DNA of 64,000 nucleotides from Xiphydria camelus (GCA_963678675.1 OY783197.1:11838304-11902303), one strand, 5' to 3'. Positions 11,395 to 22,315 are shown, counted from the stretch's first letter. The notes: generated from the letters alone by a model not told the origin. Program-made: numbers and translations.

Positions 11395-12288
11395 TCACAC
11401 AAAAAAAAAGTGGGGTATACTTTTGATGCGATATATGTTATCCGTAGTAATTTTCCCTCCTGATCACGAATCAGGTGTCAAAATTTGGCCATCACATACT
11501 TTTTTTAATCTCCAAAAACCAGCCAGAGATCATGATTTTCAAAAAGTTAGTGGACTTAAACCAAATTCGGTATAGGGGGTTTTTTAGTCGCTGATCACGA
11601 ATCTGAAGTCGAAATTCAAAAATTCAAAGTGGAGGATCCAATATGGCGGACGAGATTTTCGAAAATCGACGGATTCATGCCAAATTCGGTATAGGGTTTT
11701 TTTTGATCGCCGATCACGAATCTGGAGCCAGATTTCAAAAATTCAAGAAAGCGGACCCAATATGGCGTACGAGATTTTCGAAAATTTTGAATTGTTGCTG
11801 TTAGGTAAGCATGCTATGATATTGTATTGAATAATGGCGCGTTTTATATGTGTTAGATAGTACGGGTTTCGGCCGCCTCGCGGAGGCACCTCGCGGCGGT
11901 GCTTATCGATCGCAGATCAATACCACGTGACGCGGTCACGTGCGCGTTATTTATCTTCCGGTCTCCATTCCTCTTCCGGCTTCACTTCACACGTTAAGAC
12001 TCTCTTATCGACATCGTGTAAATTATCATCCTCAGTGTATTCCAATCATCTACGAACAGTTGAAAATATAATTTCATATTCGTAATCAGCGACTGAAAAA
12101 AAACCCATACCGAATTTGGTTTAAGTCCATTAACTTTTTGAAAATCATGATCTCTGGTTGGTTTTTTGAGATTAAAAAAAATGTGATGCGATGGCCAAAT
12201 TTTGACACCGGATTCGTGATCAGGAGGACAAAATTACTACGGATAACATGTATGGCATCAAAACTATACCCCACTTTTTTTTGTGTGA
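11395..12288. mobile_element. Family N foldback, copy split by an LTR-like insert
   Basis: Ends are TCACACAAAAAAAAAGTGGG and its complement. Inverted arms carry ctgatcacgaatc, aaaatcatgatctctggttg and ttcggtataggg. Further copies and partial copies lie at 21480-22260. The interior at 11798-12058 is unrelated and bounded by GTTG repeats. There is no coding sequence. Confidence 0.75.
11798..12058. mobile_element. About 260-bp LTR-like insertion in family N
   Basis: The insert runs from (C)TGTTAGG to CGAACA and is bounded by GTTG at 11794-11797 and 12059-12062. Removing it and one GTTG restores a sequence alignable with the other family N copies. It is richer in G+C than its surroundings, contains cacgtgacgcggtcacgtg (11922-11942 region), and has TG...CA-like ends. 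It fits a solo LTR with a 4-base target duplication, but no internal retroelement sequence is present to confirm that. Confidence 0.5.
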
Positions 12289-12440
12289 GTGTTATCTGTT
12301 GCGTTTGAAAACCATAGTTATGATATATTATATTTTTTACTACATATTTATGAATTAAGGCAACTGTCCTAATACAGGGACGAACTCTGCAAGCGCTTCG
12401 CAATATTAAAATTCCATTGCACATGAAAAAAAAAAGAAAC

Positions 12441-12517
12441 TTGTTCGACGGGACTTAAACCAGCAACTTGTCAACTTAGAAGCTAGTCTTTTCCATTTCA
12501 GCTATCAGCACCTCTTG
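12441..12517 (-). repeat. tRNA-like sequence (SINE head or tRNA pseudogene)
   Basis: On the minus strand, TAGCTGAAATGG resembles an A box and GGTTTAAGTCC a degenerate B box, spaced as in a tRNA gene. A run of ten T follows the 3' end on that strand, which could terminate RNA polymerase III. The anticodon and T stems pair poorly, so a functional tRNA is unlikely. Confidence 0.35.
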
Positions 12518-12744
12518 TTAGTTTCAGTTATTTTATTCATAATGTTGAAATTTTCAATAAAATTTAACTCCGTATATACAGGATGACATGATTTGCGTGG
12601 CCACTCTCCTGTAACATTTTAATTAAGACCGGAATCGAAAATCATCGTAAGACTTTTCTAGAAGATTTCTACTGAACTTTTTAGTAGCGTGTAGGATTTT
12701 CTTATATTAAGTCTGATTTACACGGAATATAAACTACTTTTACT

Positions 12745-13350
12745 ACGAGGGTCAAATGAAAAGTTTCCGGCCTTTTTAGGAGCATATTTCAAGGTAAAAA
12801 AAAATTATTTCTCAACATAGTCTCCTCGTAACTCGATACATTTAATCAGTCGTTTCTCCTAACCCTTTAAGCCGTCATAAAAAAATTATTTTTGTTCACC
12901 TGAAAAATACCGGTCTACAGCGTTTTCCACCTCAGCATTTGTCCCAAATTTTTTCCCCCAAGAAATTTTAGATCCAGGTTTCATCAACAGTTATCAAATG
13001 TCGCAAAAATTCAGCTGGATTTTTTCTATACAGCTCAAGAAACTCGCGCGACATGTCAAGCCATACGGGCTTTTGGTCAATTATTGTCAACAAACGCGGC
13101 ACCCAGCGCGCGGATAATTTTCTCATACTCAAATCCTCGTTCAAAATCTTGTACACATCATCATATATCTTACAAGCCTCAGCAATCCCCTTCAGAATCA
13201 ATTGACGATCTTCCATCACAGTTTCATGCACTAAGTCCACAATTTCATCAGTTGAAACAGTTTTTGGGCGCCTAGAACTATTATCATAAAAAATGCTGGT
13301 ACGGCCACTTTTGTACTTAATTACCCAATGTTTGACGGTTGTGTATGAAC
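12745..13350 (-). pseudogene. Mariner (DD34D) transposase relic
   Basis: Minus-strand coding runs from TTVKHWVIKYKSGRTS through RRPKTVSTDEIVDLVHETV and ARWVPRLLTIIDQK to FLRHLITVDETWI. These are mariner-family motifs, VDETWI holding the first catalytic Asp. A stop and a large internal deletion follow, removing the second and third Asp. The frame then resumes with FGTNAEVENAVDRYFSG and YDGLKGL up to the C-terminal end near 12820, with further stops. The outer end at 12745-12775 (gaaaagtttccggcc) is the element terminus. The N-terminus is cut off near 13350 where minisatellite begins. It cannot be active. Confidence 0.85.
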
Positions 13351-13359
13351 CCGACCAGA

Positions 13360-13840
13360 AATTTCGATACTTGTCACGTCAGGACCGAATAACGCAGTCT
13401 GATCTTGAAAGTCAGGTCCTTGTCAGGCAATCTTATTCGGCCCTGGTCAAGCATGTAACGCGTTGTCACATCAGGGCCTGATATGTATGGCCAACCCTGG
13501 GCTGGATTCGTCAACCAGTTCCAGACCGGGTTTGACAGCCGGCTCAGGACCAGATATGTGCGCCAACTCTGGACCGGATATGACTGCCAACTCTACCCGG
13601 GTCGAGTTTTTTAACCTGGGAAGTCCTTATAACGATAAAATTTTGCTGCCCCTACTCTAAATTTTTCATGCGATAATTGTTTATTTTTATATATAGACAA
13701 AATCGCGTTCAGAAATTGTCTGTGGCGGACGAGTGAGTTAAACCTTGTACATATATCAGTTCCGGATAGGACTTGTGTGCCAGCTCTGGATCGGATTTGT
13801 GTTCCAGTTTCGAACCGGATTTGTATATAGATAGGTTTTT
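13360..13840. repeat. Degenerate minisatellite, about 30-bp units (ggaccggatatg type)
   Basis: Repeats of ggaccggatatgtgcgccaa type are clear at about 13500-13600 and 13750-13830, with looser matches from 13360. Short plus-strand reading frames here are by-products of the repeat. Confidence 0.6.
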
Positions 13841-13939
13841 TTTTATTATTTACAACTAAAATTTCTTTGATACAAATATATTTAATTGCACTGCAATCTC
13901 ATAAGATACATATTATACATTATGAGCAAATAAAATGGC

Positions 13940-14330
13940 AAGCTGGACCTGATCTGCCGTGTGTAAACCTAATCAAGACCGGGTACGGTGTAACCACGGC
14001 AAACCGGATCAGGAATGCCGGACGTATGTCTGATTCTTAACCGGATGCGGCGCAGTCACGGAAAACTGAACTGGGTTGACCACACATCCGCCTGATTTGA
14101 ACCGGGCACGGCAAAATCTCGGCAAACTGGATCCGGCTTGTTGTACATATACCTGATTTGAACCGGGCACGGTGCGGCCGTGGCAAACTGGACCAGGTTT
14201 ACCGTGGATTAGCCTGATCAGGGCCGAGCACGGCGAAATCCGGGCAAACTGGATCCGACTTACAGTGGATTAGCCTGATACGGACCGGGTACGGCGCAGC
14301 CACGGCAATCCGGGCCCGGCATGCGACAAT
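13940..14330. repeat. GC-rich tandem repeat, about 61-bp unit, six copies
   Basis: The core accgggcacggcaaaatctc and its variants recur at about 13978, 14040, 14101, 14161, 14223 and 14284, giving spacings of 62, 61, 60, 62 and 61. Each is followed by a ggcaaactggatccgg variant. The base composition is far more GC-rich than the flanks. Confidence 0.8.
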
Positions 14331-14718
14331 CCGACGTGTCGGTACAATGAAATAGGCCCCTAAATGCACCATAAAAAGAACACTCCGTACTGCTCCGTAC
14401 ACCGATACAGTGAGCGTGTAGTAGTAAGTGGCGAAGCTAGCGCTCGAGGAAAGGGAACTATAGAGTCCTGGCGGAAAGAGCCGACGCGTCCCGAGTTTTG
14501 CGTCTTGCCATGCCTGCGTCGCCACGCTAACAGCCGTTCTCACTGCTGTAGCACGGCATTAGATGTTTCACATCAAAAGTAATTAATATTTTTAATTTAT
14601 TCGGCATTGATGACGTCATATTAAGGCTCATGAAGATAATCGCAATTGCTATCGTTTTTATAAACATGATGAAAAGCAACATATATTTGTTCATCAAACT
14701 TCAAATGAACACCAATAG

Positions 14719-14853
14719 TAATAATATTGTTAATCACAGGAGCATGCAGCAGATGAAGACTCAAGGACACCGTCCGATCAACGAAGTTAAGCAGCAAAAA
14801 GTATGGACAGTAGTTGGATGGGTGGGAAAAGATATACGAATAATATTGTTAAT
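14719..14853 (+). ncRNA. 5S rRNA-derived retropseudogene, flanked by 15-bp direct repeats
   Basis: 14771-14825 contains cgtccgatcaacgaagttaa + gcag and, 20 bases later, tagttggatgggtgg. These match the central and 3' domains of eukaryotic 5S rRNA (cgtccgatcaccgaagttaa, acttggatgggtga), including the internal control region. Upstream (14740-14770) the match is weaker, and the 3' end is cut short. The unit is bounded by AATAATATTGTTAAT at about 14720 and 14839, the pattern left by LINE-mediated retroposition. Substitutions in conserved positions (aaaaagtatggacag in place of the gtcgggcg region) argue against a working gene. A 5S-derived SINE is the alternative. Similar aatattgtta words further right lower the weight of the flanking repeats. 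Confidence 0.62.
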
Positions 14854-16230
14854 TGTAATAGCCATTACATTATCAGTATTATTACAGGCTATTAAGAATT
14901 TCTCACTATTGTAACTATGAATATCTCCAGTGGCGACATAAATATTTTGACAGTTCAATTTGACAGTGGCTATTAATTGATTAATATTGTTATTAATTAA
15001 TTAAATATTGTTATTAATTAATTGATAAAAATCAATATATCAATTAATCTAATTTTCATTCCCAAAATAATAATGATAACAATAATATGCAGGGATTGGC
15101 TAGTAGGGATTATGGCATTCAAACGAGGTTCAAATTTTGCCCCTACTTTGGAGCTAAAAGTGGAATATACGGTTTCTCCCATCTTTAGCTTCAATGTAGA
15201 AGCAAAATAACATAGAGCGAGCACCTACTTTGGATGCCTTAGCTTCTGCTTAATGGAGAGGCTCTGGCCATCAAAATGGGCGCAAAATTTCGACTTGGGA
15301 ACGATGATGGAATAAAAATGCTCCCAATTCGAAGGGGAAAATGTATTTCTAGGGCGGGAGACTATATAGAAAAAAATATATGTTTCTAATCTTAATTAAA
15401 TAAAGTTAGAATTTTTTACAAAACGAATCCCTTTTATATTTGATACGCCCTCGTATTTATACGATTACTTTTTTTTTTCTATATATATCCTTCCGGTTTT
15501 GTGCTGTATATATTTATGATAGAATAAACTTATATTGCCTGCAGTGACTTATTCAAGATTATCATTTATTTCATGATTGGCAGCATTTCCTCTCGAATCA
15601 GCTCATTGTGCCAATACTTATGTTCGGAACTGTATGTCTTACATACTTAAACGAAGAAAGTTCGCAAACTACCACGTAAAAACGCTTATATGCAATATTG
15701 CATCGCTACCTAGCACATATCGTGATGAGAAAAATATGAAACTTGTATATATAAATCAGTGTAATGCTAGTCGAATCACTTGCGAGAAAATTGAGTGGAG
15801 CGTCTATCCGAGCAGTATTTCATCGGCATACCAAATAACCTCATATTACTTTAAGGTATTTCTATGGTTTTGCGTTTTTCTTACGAATCTCATAAAATTT
15901 TGCCAATCAAAAGACTGAAATATTACCCATCGATTCCCAAAATTTCAAAACGCTGAGCCATGTAGTTTAAAAGAAAATGTTAATTCAAAGTAGCATTTTC
16001 TACACTGACTTTCAATGGCTAACATGTAGAAGGACGGTACCTCAGTGACGTTTTGAGTTATAACTACAGAACCAATCTTACAATGTTAAAGAAAAACTAA
16101 TGGCGAATAAAATGATATTGTAGGATTATGTTCACAAAAACTGGAAGTGCGCTGAGCCATATAGTTTTAGAGAAATTATAACTTAAAAACTTCGATTTTT
16201 CTTGAAACTGCAAAGTGGTGGGGACGAGTA
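14854..16230. other. No assignable gene
   Basis: AT-rich taatattgttattaatta repeats occupy about 14970-15050. A less AT-rich block at 15090-15360 looks non-repetitive within this window. A plus-strand frame at 15577-15918 (113 codons) has no domain I recognise and no repeat match; it could be chance. Confidence 0.3.
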
Positions 16231-16232
16231 AC

Positions 16233-16416
16233 GATGATGTGGCAACAGTGCGCACAGCTGATTTAGCCCTCTCCTGTGACTATGGGACTCAGTAGTACTT
16301 TTGCTACCGGAGAGGGGATAGCCAGTGGCATAGCGCGGCAGCCCCCACTACGGCACGTAGTGGCAGGCACATAGCGTTATTCTAAGGAGAGAGAGAAGCA
16401 CTGTTGTCACGATTAT
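16233..16416. mobile_element. Short inverted-repeat element (candidate MITE)
   Basis: The ends gatgtggcaacagtgc and gcactgttgtcac are imperfect complements, with inner blocks ctctcc and ggagagg also facing each other. A related gatgtggcaacaacg/cgttgccacat pair lies inside the element at 41859-42378. The target duplication is not resolved. Confidence 0.45.
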
Positions 16417-17208
16417 CGGGCCAGCCAGTGTATATGTGTGAGGTACATTTTTGTACACAGGAGGTCTCTGTGTAGCAAGGAGCTCAGAGTACAGAGTTAC
16501 TCAAAAGTTTCGTTCGTGCGTAATACAGTTTGTGATCAGTTGTTCTAATTGTAAGTCCTGAAGAAAAAATTTTAATACGACTGTCGCAATGTGAATAAAT
16601 CGAATGAATCGACGAAAACTACCGTTTCCCTTGACACATGGATTAGCCTCTTTATGAGCCTCGCGTACTGGGTGTAGGTACGTACGCAAAGAAGTTTATA
16701 AAATTGAGCTGAGAAAAATAAATCAACTGGTAAAAGTATTGAAACCAGGAAATAGTGTTAAGTAGGCTCCTAAATATTTCGATCTGATAATAATTAAATC
16801 TCGGAGATTATGGAGTATAAGACGAACGAAAAAGTTACACAGGAACAACCTCTCTAACTTTAATATTGCGATACTCCTCTATACAGCTCGTAAATATCGA
16901 CCATTCTACTTTATTAAATAGATTAACTGCCAAGAAACGGCTAAATAATGTATAAGAGCAAGAGCTATTACTTGTGTATTTCTCATTATTTACACCAGAG
17001 TCTATCTTCAATTGTAGTAGAAGAAATCGTTTTCATTGTATATTTGGGTAAGAGTTAATATAAAATGGTAATAAATAAGTTCATTAGAAATGCAATCAGA
17101 TTTTAGCTAGAATGATAAACAGGCTGTATCTATTCAAAATTCAATAAAAGTTCTAAATCATGAGACGATCCAATTTAGGAGCTGCTCTTATGTGCAACGT
17201 GTATAGAT

Positions 17209-17649
17209 ATGTGTCCGCTATTCAAGAAAATCTGCACAACGGGGCGTCTTTTTATTAATAAGCTCCCCCATACCTTTCTTATAGGAGAAGCCAATGCTGC
17301 CACTATTGCTGTAGCTATTGAACAAGGTCCCTTGAAATTGCACTATAGTACTTTACCGTTCTACGTGGCATTTAACTTTTTAATCATTACTAATAAATAC
17401 CGTTCGTTTGATAAATTTCCTAAACCTAAATGTTTCTTAATAGAAAGTTTTAGTTCTACTTTCTATTGTTCTGAAAATGTTTTCGCTTATTCTGAAATCG
17501 GAGTAAGTTTTTCATTTTATTCACAAAATTGGAGAGATCATTATTTTCGAAGCTATCTACTAACAGAATTTTCGAATATATCAAACACTAATAACACCCT
17601 CGGTGTAAAGAAAACTCCTCCAAATACTATTGCATTCATCACTTATTAG
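17209..17649 (+). CDS. Unassigned 146-codon reading frame
   Basis: This is one of the longest frames outside obvious repeats, starting at an ATG within unique-looking sequence and ending inside the left arm of the foldback at 17592-18192. The protein is rich in aromatic residues (for example STFYCSENVF, SFYSQNWRDHYF) with no motif I can name, no signal peptide of note and no partner exon. The last 19 codons come from the repeat arm, so the stop is not original. It could be a chance frame in AT-rich DNA. Confidence 0.2.
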   Translation: MCPLFKKICTTGRLFINKLPHTFLIGEANAATIAVAIEQGPLKLHYSTLPFYVAFNFLIITNKYRSFDKFPKPKCFLIESFSSTFYCSENVFAYSEIGVSFSFYSQNWRDHYFRSYLLTEFSNISNTNNTLGVKKTPPNTIAFITY

Positions 17650-18192
17650 ACTCCTCAAAAGAAATGAATTTGTATCTGAAAAAAAAATTCACGAAGTCAA
17701 TTATTTGTACCGAATTCGAAAAATGACATCACTAAATACTAATATTTTTTTAAAGTAAAATAATAATTTTGAATCTAAATACTTTGAAAGTTTAATACAC
17801 ATTAAAAATTAAACAAGAAAATATTTTGCGACCCCCAATATACTCAAAATTAAAGAGTATTCACATACATAGAAAAGATACTAATTAAAATATCGTAATA
17901 TATAATACATTTATCAACTATTTTAAGCACTGACACGTTACTTATCGGGGCTCGCCAAATATTTCCTTGTTTAATTTTTCATTTATATTAAATTTTCAAA
18001 GTATTTATAGATTTGAAATTATTATTTTACTTAAAATTCTAATATTTAGTGTTGTTATTTTTTGTATTTGGTACAAATAACTATTTCGTGAATTTTTTTG
18101 TTTGAAAGATACGAATTTATTTTTTTGTTCAGAGTGATAAGTGACGAATGCGATAGTATTTGACGGATTTTTTTTACACCGAAGGTGTTTTT
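17592..18192. mobile_element. Family O foldback element
   Basis: Arms at 17592-17790 and 17985-18192 are inverted copies: aacaccctcggtgtaaag against ttacaccgaaggtgtt, then the atttcgtgaattttt region. A single-arm relative lies at 31058-31200. No coding capacity is seen apart from short frames that read through the arms. Confidence 0.7.
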
Positions 18193-18655
18193 GGAGTGAT
18201 TTCACATCTTTTTGTGATATTAGAATTTTACACATCATAAGAGAAGAATACGGCTTATATAGGAATTGGTATTTAACGTAGGATGGACGCGAAAGTGCAG
18301 GCTATAAGAATCGCGCGAGTGTGTGTGAAAATATTTAGTGAGAGTATGAATCTCTTTGTCGTACACACTCCTACACTGGACTAGTCTAGAGAAATGTGCG
18401 GCAGAGGGGTTTTTATGCACTCGCCACATATTCTCACTGACAATTGCACGATTTCTATATATAGCCCGTATTCTCGTGTCTATCCTGTATAAGAGCTTCT
18501 CGAGAATAAGATGAAGAAGTACGGAGGACGCGTGCGACAAAGAGGCTCCGATACGTTCTCCGGGGTTGATGTTCCCCCTCGTACGCATACGTCTCCTATA
18601 CATATGTATATCACTTACCCTGGAAAGTATTTTGCATCAATTTACATCGGCCTTT
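18193..18655. other. No gene seen
   Basis: A 122-codon minus-strand frame (18235-18603) has no recognisable domain and biased basic composition. I treat it as chance. Confidence 0.35.
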
Positions 18656-19144
18656 TAGTCCAGTCAATGGGGAGCTAAAATGGGGTCTACCTTACATTAA
18701 ATCGGGGAGTTTTGAAATTTGGCATGTTTGTTCAGTTTTACGTCCTGAACAACATACTAAGTTTTCAACATCGTACTGTTGTGGGAAACGCCGCCATTTT
18801 GTTAAAATGGCGGCGAAAATAAATTTTTTGGTATTATCTCCTTTTTGGTTGCTTCCATCCAAAAAGTACCTATTACAAAAATTGTAGAGGACTCAATTTT
18901 CTACAAGTTTTGTCTGCAACATTCTTTTATTAAACAAATGGTTTCTGAGCAATATTATATCAAAGTGGGGCATATTTCTTAAAATCGTAAAAACGCGCCC
19001 TTTTCACAGGAAATTGCACTTATTATTTACGAATTATCTACTAGTAATCAATTATACTCGTTTCCACACCACCATGAGGTAGAGTAAACGGCGCGTTTTT
19101 TTTTATTGTGGTTTCCCCAGTAGGCCTACTCCACAAGTGTCTTT

Positions 19145-19660
19145 TTAAACTATTCTTGATCGTTTGGATGTTCTGGAAGGACCAGGTTGATCAATGTCAA
19201 TTTCTGGGATTGGTTGAGTGTCATCGTCCTCTTCGATATCCTCCTCTTCGGCAGCCTCTTCGGTATCCTCCTCTTGCTCACCATCTTCAGTAGAGAAAAG
19301 ATAGTTAACGGCGGTCTGGGTTTCATCTTCGATTTCCTCGTCAATCGGAATTTCGGCGATATTTTCATAGTCTCCATTGCAGTGCATGCAAATTATGGAG
19401 CATTTTAAACCCGTCTTTCTACAGCCACATGCTGGACCACATCCTTTTTTGCATCTGCAGGAAATGAATTTGAGGAGTGCTTCCGGAGCAGAGGATCTGT
19501 AGTTGTTGTCACTGAAGTAAGTCCAGTCTTACTCCTCTTCCATCCCCATTGTTCCAGATTGATGTTTATATCGTACCAAGCCTGAACTTGATGATAAGTT
19601 CGGAGAGAATGCTGTCGTGCAGCTGCTGTTGTGGGTGAAAGTGAGGCAAGATTGAACTTA
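19145..19660 (-). pseudogene. CXC-type cysteine-rich protein, C-terminal part (left arm copy)
   Basis: Minus-strand reading gives TAAARQHSLRTYHQVQAWYD, then NLEQWGWKRSKTGLTSVTTT, then after a 2-base shift PEALLKFISCRCKKGCGPAC and GCRKTGLKCSIICMHCNG. It ends in an acidic tail and a basic end (TSKRSRIV, stop 19145-19147). The Cys pattern CxCxxGCxxxCxCRKxGLxC is that of tesmin/CXC-like zinc-binding domains. I recall the same layout (HQVQ-W, WGW, then CXC) in repeat-encoded insect proteins, but cannot name the family. The 2-base insertion near 19490 breaks the frame upstream of the CXC domain. Downstream of it this copy is open to its stop. Confidence 0.65.
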
Positions 19661-19869
19661 CTTTTGGTGACCTTTCTTGTGAATTGTTATGTAGATTCTG
19701 ACACCATAGCTGCGGCAGGAGAACAATTCTTGGCCACATTATACGGGGCTCGACAGGAAACAACATCTTTAAATTTTCTCCGATACCAACAATTCACAAG
19801 ATAGGTCACCAAAAGTAAGTTCAATCTTGCCTCACTTCCACCCACAACAGCAGCTGCACGACAGCATTC

Positions 19870-20336
19870 TCTCTGAACTTATCATCAAGTTCAGGCTTGG
19901 TACGATATAAACATCAATCCGGAACAATGGGGATGGAAGAGGAGTCCAGTAAGACTGGACTTACTCCAGTGACAACAACTACAGATCCTGCTCCGGAAGC
20001 ACTCCTCAAATTCATTTCCTGCAGATGCAAAAAAGGATGTGGTCTAGCATGTGGCTGTAGAAAGACGGGTTTAAAATGCTCCATAATTTGCATGCACTGC
20101 AATGGAGACTGTGAAAATATCGCCGAAATTCCGATTGACGAGGAAATCGAAGATGAAACCCAGAGACCGCCGTTAACTATCTTTTCTCTACTGAAGATGG
20201 CGAGGAAGAGGAGGATACCGAAGAGGCTGCCAAAGAGGAGGATATCGAAGAGGACGATGACACTCAACCAATCCCAGAAATTGACATTGATCAACCTGGT
20301 CCTTCCAGAACATCCAAACGATCAAGAATAGTTTAA
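19870..20336 (+). pseudogene. CXC-type cysteine-rich protein, C-terminal part (right arm copy)
   Basis: Same protein as the left-arm copy, in mirror orientation. Here the segment from KTGLTPVTTTTDPAPEALLK through the CXC domain (ISCRCKKGCGLACGCRKTGL) is in one frame. A 4-base insertion near 19945 separates it from the upstream NPEQWGWKRS segment, a stop interrupts the ARQHSL segment, and a 2-base insertion near 20164 shifts the acidic tail out of frame. The lesions differ from those of the left copy, so they arose after the duplication. The stop that matches the left copy is at 20334-20336. Not functional as it stands. Confidence 0.65.
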
Positions 20337-20814
20337 AAAGACATTTGTGGAGTAGGCCTACTGGGGAAACCACAATAAAAAAAACGCGCCGTTTACTCTA
20401 CCTCATGGTGGTGTGGAAACGAGTATAATTGATTACTAGTAGATAATTCGTAAATAATAAGTGCAATTTCCTGTGAAAAGGGCGCGTTTTTACGATTTTA
20501 AGAAATATGCCCCACTTTGATATAATATAGCTCAGAAACCATTTGTTTAATAAAAGAATGTTGCAGACAAGACTTGTAGAGAATTGAGTCCTCTACAATT
20601 TTTGTAATAGGTACTTTTTGGATGGAAGCAACCAAAAAGGAGATAATAGCAAAAAATTTATTTTCGCCGCCATTTTAACAAAATGGCGGCATTTCCCACA
20701 ACAGTACGATATCGCAAACTTAGTATGTTGTTCAGGACGTAAAACTGAACAAACATGCCAAATTTCAAAACTCCCCGATTTAATGTAAGGTAAAACCCCC
20801 CATTGACTGGACTA

Positions 20815-21164
20815 TTTTAATAACCAACAACAAGAGGCGTAACAATTTATTTGATACACCGTTGTGTCAATTCGTGACATCAAACTTAACAAGTGATAGA
20901 TCGAAAAACATATAATCCCTATTTGTAAAAACGTGCTGGAATCGTAGATTACTGTAATGAAAGTAGCATTTCCTTTAAAAAGTGTAGTCCGGTGAAATAA
21001 TCAATGACGTACTGAGGTTTTATGTCATTGATGGAACCTCAAGATTGACAATAAATATTAAGTGTTATCATTCCTCTATATATTTAAACTTTTTTATTAT
21101 CTTACAGTTAAGTAGTGTTCCGTTGAAATACACATCCTATATGTAATTTGAAGAAAATATACAG
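20815..21164. other. No gene seen
   Basis: AT-rich, non-coding, without repeats that match elsewhere in the window. Confidence 0.35.
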
Positions 21165-21475
21165 GGTCTTCAAAAAGTCCCGGTACGGCTGATTATTTCA
21201 ACGGGAAATCATTCTAGAGAAAAATGTTTAATGCAATACTTTTAGGATTTTTCCCTGGCTACCCAATGGTCATATTAAATTTGACCTTGACTATGACTTT
21301 CAAGGTTATATCAAGGTCAAATTGATCTTTTAAAATACGAACCCCTATTTTTGATACCGGAAATGAAAAGAGCGGGAAATTTCACATTCAAATATATCCT
21401 TCACAATTTTTTTCATGTGACCTTTATGGTCAGCGGAGCACAGTGGGAAATTTCCTTGAATTAGAAGGACAACAT
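21165..21475. repeat. Family M repeat, inverted partial copy
   Basis: Inverse of the 7430-7560 part of family M: acagggtcttcaaaaagtcc, ggctacccaatggtcatatt and ttatatcaaggtcaaatt all have counterparts there or in 6880-6950. Confidence 0.65.
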
Positions 21476-21479
21476 TCTT

Positions 21480-22260
21480 AATGGCTCATTCAACTTAAAC
21501 CAAATTCGGTATAGGGGGTTTTTTGGGTCGCTGATCACGAATCTGAAGTCAGATTTCAAAAATTCAAGATGGATCCAATATGGCGGACGAGATTTTCGAA
21601 AATTGACGGATTCGTGCCAAATTTGGTATAAGTGGGTTTTTTGGGTCACTGATCACGAATCTGAAATCAGATTTCAAAAATTCAAAATTTCCAAACTTGG
21701 CACGAGTCCGTCAATTTTCGAAAATCTCGTCCGCCATATTGGATCCGCCATCTTGAATTTTTGAAACCTGACTCCAGATTCGTGATCAGCGACCCAAAAA
21801 CCCTCCTATACCAAATTTGGTATGAATCCGTCGATTTTCGAAAATCTGGTTCGCCATATTTGATTCGCCATTTCGAATTTTTGAAATCCGACTTCAGATT
21901 CGTGATCAGCGACCCAAAAAACCCCCCTATACCGAATTTGGTTTAAGTCAATTAACTTTTTGAAAATCATGATCTCTGGCTGGTTTTTTGAGATTAAAAA
22001 AATGTGACCTGATAGCCAAATTTTGACACCGGATTCGTGATCAGGAGACAAAATTACTACGAATAACATATATCGCATCAAAAGTATGTACCCCACTTTT
22101 GTGTGTGTGTGTGACTGTATTTATATAGTTTTTTGAGGTTACAAAAAAACTGTGACGTGATGGCCAAATTTTGATACCGGATTCGTGATCAGGAGGCAAA
22201 ATTACTACGGATAACATATATCGCAACAAATGTATACCCCACTTTTTTTTTGTGTGACTG
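21480..22260. mobile_element. Family N foldback copies, tandem and partial
   Basis: Repeated ctgatcacgaatctgaagtc and caaattcggtata words occur in both orientations around a centre near 21690. Two right-hand ends follow each other (taccccacttttgtgtgtgt near 22088 and taccccactttttttttgtg near 22236). This suggests a full copy followed by a fragment. Confidence 0.65.
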
Positions 22261-22315
22261 TGTAATTACTCCACCTGTGACTCGTAAGCGTAAGCCTTGA
22301 ATAGAAGGTATCAGT

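Larger units (their letters stand above)
18656..20814. mobile_element. 2.16-kb foldback element with duplicated CXC-protein gene ends
   Basis: TIRs are TAGTCCAGTCAATGGGG and its complement, with TTT on both outer sides. The two halves are near-identical inverted copies meeting near 19780. Each half carries the 3' part of the same protein-coding gene, pointing outward. The element therefore looks like an inverted duplication of a transposon 3' half. The arms differ by a few small indels and substitutions, which argues against a simple assembly mirror. The transposon class is not clear to me. Confidence 0.78.

Noticed and set aside
13940..14330. Possible CRISPR array (regular about 61-bp spacing)
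   Set aside because: The whole unit repeats, not a short repeat with unique spacers, and the DNA is eukaryotic; it is a minisatellite.
14630..14914. 94-codon plus-strand frame ending in a hydrophobic stretch
   Set aside because: It is read across the 5S-derived sequence and AT-rich flanks; the hydrophobic end comes from low-complexity sequence.
18235..18603. 122-codon minus-strand frame
   Set aside because: No domain, odd composition and no neighbouring exon signals.
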